Positions 34,566 through 43,287 of a DNA stretch of 64,000 bases are shown piece by piece. The position numbers and the translations under genes were made by a program. Within the stretch, counting starts at the first letter, position 1. Every line of letters starts with the position of its first letter. The DNA lies in contig CAYPRB010000002.1 of assembly GCA_964413055.1 (NCBI GenBank), positions 248,001-312,000 on the forward strand. The letters run 5' to 3'. This DNA is from UBA3102 sp964413055. Its GTDB lineage: Bacteria > Bacillota > Desulfotomaculia > Desulfotomaculales > Pelotomaculaceae. The notes under the pieces were generated by a model. That model was not told the origin of the DNA. It was given only the letters and a program-made list of their open reading frames with translations, and ran no database searches.

Positions 34566-35120
34566 ATGGAAGCACCGGTAGGAAAAGCGGTTTTGAAAAT
34601 AATTACGGGTGATATAACTACCCAAGATACGGAAGCCATTGTTAACGCGGCCAATTCCGGGTTAATGGGCGGAGGAGGGGTAGACGGCGCCATTCACCGG
34701 GCGGGCGGCCCCCAGATTTTAGAGGAGTGTAAGGAAATACGCGCCAGACAGGGGAAACTGCCGACGGGTAAGGCCGTTATTACCAGCGGGGGCCGTCTCA
34801 AGGCGCGCTTTGTTATCCATACCGTCGGTCCGGTATGGTCGGGCGGTAACCGGGACGAGGATAAGCTGTTGCGCAGCGCCTACCTGAGCAGCTTGTTGCT
34901 GGCCAAAGAACGGGGTGTCCGCTCGGTTTCATTTCCCTCAATCAGTACCGGCGTGTACGGGTTCCCCATGCACCGGGCGGCCCGGATTGCTTTGAAAACG
35001 GTACGCGATTTCATCAGTGCGAACACCGGTTTTGACGAAGTGCGTTTCGTGCTATTCGGAGAGCACGCGCTGAATGAATTTTTGTCGGCGTGGAAGGAGA
35101 TAAACGCGGTAGCGGGTTAA
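34566..35120 (+). CDS. Macro domain protein (O-acetyl-ADP-ribose deacetylase type)
   Basis: A 184-residue MacroD/YmdB-like protein. KIITGDITTQDTEAIVNAAN, the catalytic loop GLMGGGGVDGAIHRAGG, KARFVIHTVGPVWSGG and the phosphate loop ISTGVYGFP are all intact, unlike the divergent macro half at 17.6 kb. Family members remove ADP-ribose from acidic residues or deacetylate O-acetyl-ADP-ribose. ATG 34566 follows AAGGAGGGTG. It is coupled to the flavin reductase gene; a functional link is not evident. Confidence 0.92.
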   Translation: MEAPVGKAVLKIITGDITTQDTEAIVNAANSGLMGGGGVDGAIHRAGGPQILEECKEIRARQGKLPTGKAVITSGGRLKARFVIHTVGPVWSGGNRDEDKLLRSAYLSSLLLAKERGVRSVSFPSISTGVYGFPMHRAARIALKTVRDFISANTGFDEVRFVLFGEHALNEFLSAWKEINAVAG

Positions 35121-35143
35121 AAAAAACTCGTCCTAAAAAACAA

Positions 35144-35176
35144 AACCCGCCGGGTCATAAATAGCTCTGGCGGGTT
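35144..35176. terminator. Bidirectional terminator
   Basis: AACCCGCC and GGCGGGTT form a perfect 8-bp stem; the plus strand continues ACTTGTTT and the minus strand TTTGTTTTTT. It serves the macro gene and the convergent CMD-family remnant. Confidence 0.8.
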
Positions 35177-35196
35177 ACTTGTTTAAAATAACCACT

Positions 35197-35438
35197 TTAT
35201 TTTTGGCATTCACAACTTACATTACCCTCAAGGATTTCCCGCCACTCGCCGATTACATCGTGAGTCCAGCAGTCGTCTGTGTCTGCCGCTTCACGCATTA
35301 CCAGAGCGAGTATATAAGAGAGTTCTTTAACTGTGGCGCCGGCTTCCAGCGCGCCTTTGAAGTCAACACGCAAGGCTTGGAACGGTCTTTGATTGAAAGA
35401 GCAAAACAAATGAATTGATAAGTTTTCTCGTCGAGCAT
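35197..35438 (-). pseudogene. Frameshifted AhpD/CMD-like small protein
   Basis: From ATG 35438 (behind AGGAAAAAAG) one frame gives MLDEKTYQFICFALSIKDRS followed by KPCV, a typical start of a carboxymuconolactone decarboxylase/AhpD-like protein. The conserved continuation VDFKGALEAGATVKELSYIL and the end VSCECQK lie in another frame. The switch falls near 35365-35375. So the gene is broken by a one-base indel, by a sequencing error, or read by programmed frameshifting. The last half still looks conserved, which favours a recent event or an error. Confidence 0.6.
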
Positions 35439-35577
35439 TCTTTTTTCCTGGTATATTGCGTCAACCTCGTTTAAGTTTTTCTGTGAATTCAGGGAAAAAT
35501 TGTGCCAACATCCTCACTTAAGCCATCCCCTAAAAAAGTTTTTGATATATGCTGACCCTGCCGTTAGAAATGGCCGG

Positions 35578-35820
35578 TTACATTTCTGAGTCAATGTGCT
35601 TTTTCAGTTCTGTTTTTCCCGGCACTTTGCCGGTGGCTTTGACTTTGCCGTTGATCACCAGACCCGGGGTGAGCATTACGCCGTATGCGACAATTTCATT
35701 TATTTGCTCGATTTTTTTAATATCCGCATCAATACCCATTTCACTGACAACTTCAGAAACGGACTTGTATAAGGCCTTGCATTTCGGGCATCCGGTACCG
35801 AGAACTTTTATTTCCACCAT
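35578..35820 (-). CDS. Small thioredoxin-like disulfide protein
   Basis: An 80-residue thioredoxin-fold protein of the MTH895/'redox-active disulfide protein 2' type. VLGTGCPKCKALYKSVSEV holds the CxxC and LTPGLVINGKVKATGKVP the cis-Pro. It is divergent from a COG0701 permease and ArsR gene; this trio is common in anaerobes. GGGGGAG precedes the ATG. It may deliver electrons for reduction of the transported species, but no substrate is shown. Confidence 0.88.
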   Translation of the reverse strand: MVEIKVLGTGCPKCKALYKSVSEVVSEMGIDADIKKIEQINEIVAYGVMLTPGLVINGKVKATGKVPGKTELKKHIDSEM

Positions 35821-35848
35821 ACTCTCCCCCTATTTTAGTATAAGTTAA

Positions 35849-35866
35849 TATTATTATATAATAATA
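35849..35866. promoter_or_regulatory. AT palindrome between the thioredoxin-like and permease genes (candidate ArsR operator)
   Basis: TATTATTAT is followed by its exact reverse complement ATAATAATA. A related palindrome (ATATTA-TAATAT) overlaps the -10 of the downstream ArsR gene. Such AT-rich dyads are typical ArsR/SmtB operators, but low complexity makes chance occurrence likely. Confidence 0.35.
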
Positions 35867-36041
35867 ATATAGTATTTATCAATAGGTTTCTCTGGTTGCA
35901 AATGCAGTTGAAATAATTCAAAAAAATGTTGATCACATTACAGGTATGTAGTATTATTATTTTATTATTTTATATTACAATATACTAATATACAAAATTA
36001 AATTATTTTATTTTTTAAATGTCTTAGAAAGGGGTATATAA

Positions 36042-37214
36042 GTGAGGGAACGTACCAAATTCTTGATCATGGCCGCTATTTTCCTCGCGGCGTTTTATAT
36101 TCCGCTGCACAACCCCCGGGTGCAGTCCGCGATCCTGGAGGCTTTCTTCATGCTCCAGGACTACGCGCAAAAACATGTCCTTGCTTGCCTCGTACCGGCT
36201 TTCTTTATCGCCGGGGCCATCGGGGTTTTTGTTTCCCAGGCGTCGGTATTGAAGTATTTCGGTGCCGGGGCAAATAAGATCTTATCATACAGTGTCGCCT
36301 CCGTGTCCGGCAGTGTGTTGGCGGTGTGCTCGTGCACGGTACTCCCTTTATTTGCCGGGATTTATAAGCGTGGCGCGGGCATTGGCCCGGCCACGGCTTT
36401 CCTGTATTCCGGCCCGGCCATCAATGTGCTGGCGATTATTCTCACCGCCCGGGTGCTTGGTTGGGAACTCGGGTTGGCGCGGGCGGTAGGAGCAATTGTT
36501 TTTTCTATTATCATCGGTTTGTTGATGCACTTTATATTTATAAAAGAAGAAAGGGCAAAGGCGGAGGCGGCCCTGGCTTTACCGCCGCCTCCGGAGGATA
36601 AAAGAAACCTGTGGCAATATGCGGTATACTTTTTAAACATGGTGTTGATCCTGGTTTTTGCGGCCTGGGGTAAGCCGGCCCAGCCGGTGGGTTTTTTCAG
36701 CGCTGTTTACGAGGTGCACTGGTATATTGCCGTGTTCTTCCTGATTGTGCTGGTAGTAATTTTGAAGCAGTGGTTTGAAAAAGCAGAGATGTTGGAGTGG
36801 GTCGATGCGACCTGGGGTTTTGCCAAGCAGATTCTGCCGCTTTTGTTGGCCGGAGTTCTGGTTGCCGGTTTTCTTATGGGCAGGCCCGGCGCCGATACCG
36901 GGATAATCCCTGCCAGGTATGTTTCCGTGCTGGTGGGAGGAAATTCGCTTGGAGCCAACTTACTGGCTTCTATTGTGGGCGCTTTTATGTATTTTGCCAC
37001 TTTGACGGAAATCCCCATTCTGCAGGGGCTGCTGGGCAGCGGGATGGGTGAAGGCCCGGCGCTGGCACTGCTGCTGGCCGGCCCGGCCTTAAGCCTGCCG
37101 AACATGCTCGTGATCAGGCAGGTGCTGGGCAATAAAAAAACCACGGTTTTTATTTTATTGGTGGTAATGATGGCAACCTTGTCCGGTTTTGTTTATGGAT
37201 TAATTGGGGGATGA
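36042..37214 (+). CDS. COG0701/DUF318 family permease
   Basis: A 390-residue membrane protein with about ten hydrophobic segments. The conserved cysteine motif VCSCTVLPLFAGIYKRGAGI marks the permease family that includes ArsP and many thioredoxin-linked transporters. Segments LYSGPAINVLAIILTA and ATLTEIPILQGLLGSGMGEG are repeated-half signatures. GTG 36042 follows AGAAAGGGG. The transported species (organoarsenical, metal complex or other) is not known. Flanked by a thioredoxin-like gene and an ArsR regulator. Confidence 0.88.
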   Translation: MRERTKFLIMAAIFLAAFYIPLHNPRVQSAILEAFFMLQDYAQKHVLACLVPAFFIAGAIGVFVSQASVLKYFGAGANKILSYSVASVSGSVLAVCSCTVLPLFAGIYKRGAGIGPATAFLYSGPAINVLAIILTARVLGWELGLARAVGAIVFSIIIGLLMHFIFIKEERAKAEAALALPPPPEDKRNLWQYAVYFLNMVLILVFAAWGKPAQPVGFFSAVYEVHWYIAVFFLIVLVVILKQWFEKAEMLEWVDATWGFAKQILPLLLAGVLVAGFLMGRPGADTGIIPARYVSVLVGGNSLGANLLASIVGAFMYFATLTEIPILQGLLGSGMGEGPALALLLAGPALSLPNMLVIRQVLGNKKTTVFILLVVMMATLSGFVYGLIGG

Positions 37215-37336
37215 AAAACAACTATTTGTATATTTAGTTGGGCATATAATTATTTTAGCTTTTGTATGTGATTTGATTTATAAAAAATGCGAATGGTGTT
37301 TTGTTTTCTCAAAACAGTTTTAAATAAATTATTTTA

Positions 37337-37348
37337 ATATTATAATAT
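37337..37348. promoter_or_regulatory. Palindrome over the -10 of the ArsR gene
   Basis: ATATTA-TAATAT, a 12-bp perfect dyad that contains TATAAT (37341-37346). A regulator bound here would block its own promoter. It is similar to the dyad in the divergent region at 35849. Confidence 0.35.
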
Positions 37349-37377
37349 AAATAGTAGAGGTAAAAGGAGCGAGTAAA

Positions 37378-37737
37378 GTGTTGGACAAAATAATTCGGAC
37401 TAAAGCGGAAATTTTGAAGGCACTGGCTCATCCCACCAGGATAAAGATTATGGAATCTCTGAGGGCCGGCGAGCGGTGTGTTTGTGAAATTATTGACGAG
37501 TTAAATGTTGAACAGTCCAATATTTCTCAACACCTTGCCGTCTTAAAAAAACTGGATATTGTAAATTTTAGAAAGGACGGTTTAAGGGTGATTTATGAGG
37601 TTAAACATAAAGAAATTTTTGAAATCTTAAGCTTGTTGGACAGTACGATATCCAGTCAGATTGAAGAAAACGTGGCGATACTGAACGATTTAAAGAAAAA
37701 AGATAAAAAAGTTAATGAAACAAAAGCAGAATTATGA
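37378..37737 (+). CDS. ArsR family transcriptional repressor
   Basis: A 119-residue winged-helix repressor. ILKALAHPTRIKIMESLRAG, the metal-site sequence ERCVCEIIDEL (CxC, as in ArsR) and the recognition helix VEQSNISQHLAVLKKLDIV are clear. The CVC pair suggests As(III), Sb(III) or another thiophilic metal. GTG 37378 follows AAAGGAG. It probably controls the permease upstream and itself. The tail is rich in Lys. Confidence 0.93.
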   Translation: MLDKIIRTKAEILKALAHPTRIKIMESLRAGERCVCEIIDELNVEQSNISQHLAVLKKLDIVNFRKDGLRVIYEVKHKEIFEILSLLDSTISSQIEENVAILNDLKKKDKKVNETKAEL

Positions 37738-37746
37738 TTGACTTGG

Positions 37747-37773
37747 CCGGAAATTAAGACGTCCGGTTTTTTT
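37747..37773 (+). terminator. Terminator after the ArsR gene
   Basis: CCGGA and TCCGG pair around a 10-nt loop and are followed by TTTTTTT. Confidence 0.7.
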
Positions 37774-37788
37774 ATTAGAAATTATTTG

Positions 37789-37818
37789 TTGACATTTTTC
37801 AAATTTTTCAGATATCCT
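37789..37818 (+). promoter_or_regulatory. Sigma-A promoter of the MBL hydrolase gene
   Basis: TTGACA and TATCCT, 18 bp apart, located about 45 nt upstream of the start codon. Confidence 0.6.
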
Positions 37819-37864
37819 AAAGTTAAAGAGTGTTTTGATTTTATTGGAGAGGGGAGATTAAAAA

Positions 37865-38809
37865 TTGTCTTTGAATGTAATTAATCTGGACCATAATATA
37901 TATGCGGTCGATGTTTTTGACCAGGGAGTACCCGGGCGAACTTCTTGTTATGTCATTGTTGCCGGGACGGTGGCCTTGATTGAAACCGGCCCGTCGCCGG
38001 GGGTCGATCATTTGACCGATGCTTTCAAGCAATTGGGAATATCGCCGGAGCAAGTAAAACATATTATAGTTACTCATGTTCATCTGGATCACGCCGGGGG
38101 GGCCGGTATCATGGCCCGTAAATTACCCGAGGCTAAAGTGTATGTTCATCCAAAGGGTGCCAGGCACTTGATTGATCCATCCCGGCTGGTTGCCGGAGCG
38201 AAAGCAGTTTACGGTGAGCATTTTGATGGTTTTTTTGGAGAAGTGTTACCGGTAACGGAAAAAAGAATCCGTACTCCGGAAGATGGTGCCAAACTCGACT
38301 TGGGCGACGGCAGGAGTCTTAACTTTATCTATGCTCCGGGGCATGCCCGCCATCATTTGGTGCTGCATGACCCTTCAAGTCGCGGTGTTTTTAGTGGTGA
38401 TGCCCTGGGGGTGCGCTTTTCAGCACTCAGCGAGTTTCTGGGCCATGATTTTATTTTACCTTCTACTCCACCGACCGACTTTAAACCGGATTTGTATGTG
38501 GAGACCTTGAAACGTATAAGTAAACTTGGAATAGAAAATATTTTCTTTACTCATTTCGGAAAAGCGGTGGGAGCGGGTGCCGTTATTTCCCGTAATATTG
38601 AAATGGCCGGTGTATTTGAGGCTGTGGGCCGGCGGGTATTGGCTTCCGGAGGCAGGCCGGAAGATATCAAAGAAGAGTTGTGGAAAATAGTCATGATTGA
38701 ATTAGAGAAATACAATATTACTGACCGGGAACACCCGGCGCTGGAGTTCTTGGCTTTTGAAATAGAATTGAATGCTGCCGGCATTGCTTATTTTTTAAAA
38801 AAACAGTAG
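37865..38809 (+). CDS. Metallo-beta-lactamase fold hydrolase
   Basis: A 314-residue MBL-fold protein. The metal motif VTHVHLDHAGGAG (HxHxDH) is near residue 70, APGHARHHLVLHD holds the second-metal His, GVFSGDALGV the bridging Asp and FFTHFGKAVG the last His. The extra C-terminal 100 residues are helical. The overall pattern fits a single-domain hydrolase of the glyoxalase II/lactonase class with unknown substrate. The TTG at 37865 follows GGAGAGGGGAG. Confidence 0.85.
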   Translation: MSLNVINLDHNIYAVDVFDQGVPGRTSCYVIVAGTVALIETGPSPGVDHLTDAFKQLGISPEQVKHIIVTHVHLDHAGGAGIMARKLPEAKVYVHPKGARHLIDPSRLVAGAKAVYGEHFDGFFGEVLPVTEKRIRTPEDGAKLDLGDGRSLNFIYAPGHARHHLVLHDPSSRGVFSGDALGVRFSALSEFLGHDFILPSTPPTDFKPDLYVETLKRISKLGIENIFFTHFGKAVGAGAVISRNIEMAGVFEAVGRRVLASGGRPEDIKEELWKIVMIELEKYNITDREHPALEFLAFEIELNAAGIAYFLKKQ

Positions 38810-38961
38810 TAAGGTTTTCCCGGCTAATTTATTTGTGCAGAAACCTGTATTGATGTTAGTATGATATTAGAAACTTGTTTTTTTTATGAAGAATATTTAT
38901 AATTATATAAAATTAAGAAAATTATATTTATTTAAACTTTTAATCAATGGGGAAATGTTTC

Positions 38962-40314
38962 ATGACTATGAACAGTTTAAATGATATATCCCGGGGGATT
39001 TTATTACGTTGGGGTTTGATTCAGCTTACCGCCGTAGTAATACTGATTCTGATTAATCCCGGATTATGGAAGGTAGCTGTTGGCATGACTTTGGCTAGTG
39101 CAATAAGCGGTTACTTGGTAGTTGATTATATACAAAAACATAAAGGGGTCAAGGTAAAGCTTGACGATCATCCTATTGATCCAACTTTGCAGATAGCCAA
39201 TGAAACGCTTCCTTATTTGAGACGGGGACTTAATGAAGAAACTGCTCAAAAAACAGCGGAAATTATTTTAAAAATAAGCGATGTATCAGCCGTGGCCGTA
39301 ACCGACCGGGAAAAAGTACTTGCCTATATCGGTGAATGTTCGGATCACCACAAGGCCGGCGGTCCGATTATAACCTATGCCACCAAGCAGGCAGTAGCTA
39401 CCGGCGAGTTGATCATAATTAAGGATAAAAAGGGTCTCCAATGCCCGGAGAAAAATTGCACCCTGCAATCAGCGGTTATTGCACCTTTAAAATGCAAAGG
39501 TGAGGTGGCCGGTACAGTAAAGCTATACCAGACCAAGCAAGGCGAACTCCAGCCTGCCGTGGTGAAATTAGCCGTGGCGGTAGCCCAGCTTTTAGGTCTG
39601 CAGATGGAATTGGCCGAACTGGACCGGCAGGCCCAGTTGGTTACCAAGGCAGAGCTCGATGCCCTGCATGCCCAAATAAACCCGCATTTTTTATTTAACA
39701 CTCTGAATACCATTATTACCTATAGCCGGACTCATCCCGAAACAGCTAGAAGACTTTTAATCCGCCTGTCATCGTTTTTCCGCCAGGCTTTAAAGAAGAG
39801 GCACGGGCATTACAACAGTTTGCGCGAAGAAATTGAGTATGTTAATACCTACCTTATTCTGGAAAAAGCCCGTTTTCGGGGTAAATTAAGAATTCAAAGG
39901 GATATTGACCCGTCTTTACTCGATTACCAGGTACCCGTCCTGACCCTGCAGCCGTTAGTAGAAAATGCCGTCAAGCACGGTGTGCATCCCAAAGTCGGGA
40001 CTGGGACGGTACATATTTCCGCTAAAATGTTTAACGGCGAAATGCTTATTATTATCAGGGATGACGGGGTGGGAATCAATAAAGAGAGAATGCCTAAAGT
40101 GTTTCTACCCTGGTTTGGTTCCGGAAACGGAGTTGGTTTGAGTAATGTACATGAGCGTTTGAAAAGCTTATTTGGGGAGGATTACGGACTGCGCATTATG
40201 AGTGAAGTAAATAAAGGCACTTCCATATACGTCAGGGTTCCCCTGAATGAGAATAATGTTTCAAAAGGGGGTATTGACAGTGCCGGAGAAGCTCAAAGCG
40301 TTGATTATCGATGA
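38962..40314 (+). CDS. LytS/YehU-type sensor histidine kinase
   Basis: A membrane histidine kinase of about 450 residues. Two short hydrophobic segments near residues 15-60, a GAF-like domain (about 95-210; TDREKVLAYIGECSDHHKAG) and the His_kinase domain with LDALHAQINPHFLFNTLN, where the phospho-acceptor His lies. The ATPase part shows LQPLVENAVKHGVHP and GVGLSNVHERLKSLFG. It lacks the 5-TM LytS sensor. ATG 38962 follows GGGGA; ATG 38947 is in frame. A LytTR regulator overlaps its 3' end by 35 nt. The signal is unknown; GAF plus Cys-rich CPEKNC could sense a ligand or redox state. Confidence 0.9.
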   Translation: MTMNSLNDISRGILLRWGLIQLTAVVILILINPGLWKVAVGMTLASAISGYLVVDYIQKHKGVKVKLDDHPIDPTLQIANETLPYLRRGLNEETAQKTAEIILKISDVSAVAVTDREKVLAYIGECSDHHKAGGPIITYATKQAVATGELIIIKDKKGLQCPEKNCTLQSAVIAPLKCKGEVAGTVKLYQTKQGELQPAVVKLAVAVAQLLGLQMELAELDRQAQLVTKAELDALHAQINPHFLFNTLNTIITYSRTHPETARRLLIRLSSFFRQALKKRHGHYNSLREEIEYVNTYLILEKARFRGKLRIQRDIDPSLLDYQVPVLTLQPLVENAVKHGVHPKVGTGTVHISAKMFNGEMLIIIRDDGVGINKERMPKVFLPWFGSGNGVGLSNVHERLKSLFGEDYGLRIMSEVNKGTSIYVRVPLNENNVSKGGIDSAGEAQSVDYR

Positions 40315-41071
40315 TGAGTACCCTGCCCGGCAGGAACTGAGGTTTGCTCTTAAAAACTTTGACAATATCGAAATTGTCGGTGAAGCTGCAAACGCCCAGG
40401 AGGCCATGGAATTAATAAAAGCCTTGGATTACCACGTGCTTTTCCTTGATATTTCCATGCCCGGAATGAACGGGCTGGAACTGGGGGCAGCGATACAGGA
40501 AATGCCCAAGCGTCCTTTTATTATTTTTGTTACTGCCTATGACGAGTTTGCAGTTTCTGCCTTTGAAGTTAATGCCGTGGATTACATTTTGAAACCCATT
40601 GAGCAAAAGCGCCTGGAAAAGGCTATAAATAAAGTTATCAGGCTCACCCGGGAGCCCGCTTCCGCGAAGACGGCGGATGGTGACCGGAACAGTAACGGCA
40701 AAGTTAAATTTATGGAGGATTTACCAAACCAGATCAAAATTGACCGGATCCCTGCGGAAAAACAAGGTAAAACGATTCTAGTGAACGAGTCCGACATATT
40801 TTATGCTTTTACTGAGCGGGATTATGTATATATTAAAACTTATGCCGATAAACTGCTTACCCGTTTTACCCTGAAAGATCTCACGGCGCGGTTGAATGCC
40901 AGTGTTTTTTTTCGGACACACCGCTGTTACCTGGTAAACCTGCACAAGGTAAAGGAGATCATTCCTTTCTTCAACGGCACTTACAATTTAATTGTAGAAG
41001 ATGTGGAACGTAGTGAGGTGCCTGTAAGCCGGGCCCAGGCAAAAAAACTAAGGAAAATTCTAGGTTTTTAA
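40280..41071 (+). CDS. LytTR family response regulator
   Basis: A 263-residue two-domain regulator. The receiver domain (residues 1-125) shows ALIIDDEYPARQELRFAL with the acidic pocket, the phospho-Asp in VLFLDISMPGMNGLELG, and Thr/Lys in FVTAYDEFAV and DYILKPIE. Residues 165-260 are a LytTR DNA-binding domain (YVYIKTYADKLLTRFTLKDL, FFRTHRCYLVNLHKVKEII). GTG 40280 follows AAGGGGG. It overlaps the kinase gene, so the two are a clear pair. Targets are unknown. Confidence 0.92.
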   Translation: MPEKLKALIIDDEYPARQELRFALKNFDNIEIVGEAANAQEAMELIKALDYHVLFLDISMPGMNGLELGAAIQEMPKRPFIIFVTAYDEFAVSAFEVNAVDYILKPIEQKRLEKAINKVIRLTREPASAKTADGDRNSNGKVKFMEDLPNQIKIDRIPAEKQGKTILVNESDIFYAFTERDYVYIKTYADKLLTRFTLKDLTARLNASVFFRTHRCYLVNLHKVKEIIPFFNGTYNLIVEDVERSEVPVSRAQAKKLRKILGF

Positions 41072-41190
41072 AAAAAGCTTGTTTGAAAAAGTTTGATCCC
41101 GGGTTAGAAAGGCTGTTGACAAGTTGGAAACTTTGAGGCAGGGTTTTTTTTTCTTCTGGAGAAATTTAAACCTTGAGGTGTTATAACAAC

Positions 41191-41601
41191 GTGCTTTCAA
41201 AAAAGCAGTTAGTGTCGGGATTGGACGGCGTGGGTACCGATATCATCGAGATAGAACGGGTGGAGCGAGCTGTGCAACGGGGCGGCCGTCGTTTTTTGGA
41301 ACGGGTTTTTACCCCTGCGGAACGTTTTTTTTGTGATGCCAGGAAGGACCGGTTTGCCTGTTATGCGGCCCGTTTTGCCGCCAAGGAAGCGGTATTAAAA
41401 GCCATGGGAAGCGGTCTTGCCGGCTGCCGCTGGGTTGATGTGGAGATAATCCGGGAGGAAGGTGCTCCCCCGAAAGTTCAACTGCACGGAACGGCAGTGG
41501 AAATAACCAAGAAAAAAGGAATTGCGGAAGTGCTGGTCAGTCTTTCTCATAATCGTAAATACGCTGTTGCTTTTGCAGCAGCGCTGAGAGAGGAGGCATA
41601 A
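41191..41601 (+). CDS. acpS: Holo-[acyl-carrier-protein] synthase
   Basis: AcpS moves the 4'-phosphopantetheine group of CoA to acyl carrier protein. GVGTDIIEIERVERAV, FTPAERFFC and ARFAAKEAVLKAMG (metal-binding Asp and Glu) and VSLSHNRKYAVAFA match. The start is uncertain: GTG 41191 has GAGGTG 11 nt upstream, while homologs begin near TTG 41221. It is followed 3 bp later by nnr, the conserved Firmicute order acpS-nnr-alr. Confidence 0.93.
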   Translation: MLSKKQLVSGLDGVGTDIIEIERVERAVQRGGRRFLERVFTPAERFFCDARKDRFACYAARFAAKEAVLKAMGSGLAGCRWVDVEIIREEGAPPKVQLHGTAVEITKKKGIAEVLVSLSHNRKYAVAFAAALREEA

Positions 41602-41604
41602 AGT

Positions 41605-43155
41605 TTGCATGTAGTAACCGCGGGAGAAATGAAAGCTCTGGATGCGGCAGCGATGGAAGAGTATGGGATTGCCGGCCTGGTTTTAATGGAAAACGCCGGG
41701 CGTCAGGTTGTTGAGGTGGTCCGGGAAGTGTTGGGAGAGGTTCGTGACCGGGTGGTCATGGTTTTTATCGGTAAAGGAAATAATGGTGGAGACGGCCTGG
41801 TTGCGGCCCGCCATCTAACGAACCTCGGTGCCGAAGTAAAAGTACTGGCTTTGGATGATATTGCAAATATTACTGGTAACGCAGCAGTGAACCTGGCCAT
41901 ATGGCAAAAAATGGGGCAAAAAATTTATTCGGTTCAGCATGGTGATGGGATTAATATTGTCAGACTTTTATTAATGAACACCGACCTGATTATGGATGCT
42001 GTCTATGGAACGGGATTTAGAGGTAAAGTACCAGAAAAGGCCGGTCGGATCATTGAGGTGCTTAACGGGAGCGGTAAGCCCATAATCGCGGTGGATATTC
42101 CGTCCGGGCTCGATGCTGACAGCGGTAAAGTAAGAGGGCCGTGTATCCAGGCGGTCCGTACCGTAACCTTCGGTCTGCCTAAATTGGGTCTGATCCTGGA
42201 GCCTGGCGTTGATTATACGGGCAGGCTGCACATTGCGGATATTTCCATACCGGCGCATCTGGTGGAGAAGTCTGCTCCTCCCAGGTACCTGATTACTGAT
42301 GAATTGGTACGGGAATGGCTTCCTCAACGCCCGTCCGGGGCACATAAAGGAAATTTCGGCCACGCTCTGGTCGTTGCCGGTTCCCGTGGCATGACGGGAG
42401 CCGCCGGTTTGGCAGGGGAAAGTGCCTTAAGAACCGGTGCCGGCCTGGTTACGGTGGGGGTGCCGGAAACGCTCCATGATATAATGGAAGTCAAGCTCAC
42501 CGAGGTTATGACGACACCACTGCCCGATACCGGTGCAGGTATTTTGAGCGGTGAAGCCGGGCAGGTTATTTTGACCAATCTGGGCAAAGCAGATGTTCTG
42601 GCCATAGGTCCCGGCCTTTCCACTGCTCCGGAAGTGGTTGACTTGTTAAAGGAATTGCTATTGTCAATCAGGGTGCCCTGTGTCTTGGATGCCGATGCCT
42701 TAAATGCCATTGAAGGAGAAGGCGAGATTTTAAAAAAAGTTCAGGTACCGGTTGTAATTTCTCCTCATCCGGGTGAAATGGCAAGGTTGATGGGTATATC
42801 GGTCCGGGAGGTTCAGGAGGACCGGCTGGAAGTTGCCGTCAGGGCGGCAGCGGCTTGGAATGTGGTGGTATTATTGAAGGGGGCCCGTACCGTGGTAGCG
42901 GCACCGAACGGGGCCATTTATATCAACCCTACGGGGAATCCGGGTATGGCCACCGGCGGCAGCGGTGATGTTTTGACGGGGGTGGTGGCATCACTGATCG
43001 CCCAGGGATTGGAGCCGTCCAGGGCGGCTGCCGCGGGGGCCTATATTCATGGATTGGCCGGTGACTTGGCGGTTGGAGAGAAAGGGATGGCAGGTTTGGT
43101 AGCCGGTGATATATTGTCTGCTTTACCGGCAGCGATACAAAGAGTGCTTTCCTGA
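41605..43155 (+). CDS. nnr: Bifunctional NAD(P)H-hydrate epimerase / ADP-dependent dehydratase
   Basis: A 516-residue fusion that repairs damaged NAD(P)H. The YjeF_N epimerase half (residues 1-215) has ENAGRQVVEVV, GKGNNGGDGLVAARHL and DAVYGTGFRG, and IIAVDIPSGLDADSG. The ribokinase-like dehydratase half (about 225-510) has GHALVVAGSRGMTGAAGLAG, VISPHPGEMARL and PGMATGGSGDVLTG. The TTG start at 41605 follows GAGAGGAGG. It couples to acpS. Confidence 0.95.
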   Translation: MHVVTAGEMKALDAAAMEEYGIAGLVLMENAGRQVVEVVREVLGEVRDRVVMVFIGKGNNGGDGLVAARHLTNLGAEVKVLALDDIANITGNAAVNLAIWQKMGQKIYSVQHGDGINIVRLLLMNTDLIMDAVYGTGFRGKVPEKAGRIIEVLNGSGKPIIAVDIPSGLDADSGKVRGPCIQAVRTVTFGLPKLGLILEPGVDYTGRLHIADISIPAHLVEKSAPPRYLITDELVREWLPQRPSGAHKGNFGHALVVAGSRGMTGAAGLAGESALRTGAGLVTVGVPETLHDIMEVKLTEVMTTPLPDTGAGILSGEAGQVILTNLGKADVLAIGPGLSTAPEVVDLLKELLLSIRVPCVLDADALNAIEGEGEILKKVQVPVVISPHPGEMARLMGISVREVQEDRLEVAVRAAAAWNVVVLLKGARTVVAAPNGAIYINPTGNPGMATGGSGDVLTGVVASLIAQGLEPSRAAAAGAYIHGLAGDLAVGEKGMAGLVAGDILSALPAAIQRVLS

Positions 43156-43287
43156 AATATAAAATTTCTAGTGATTTTATTAACAAAATCAGGGAAAGGG
43201 TTAAAAGTGCCAGGCCGGAATAAGGAATATCAGCTAAACTCTGAATATATTAGAAATCATTTATTTTTTTGAGAAGGTGGATTAAAC

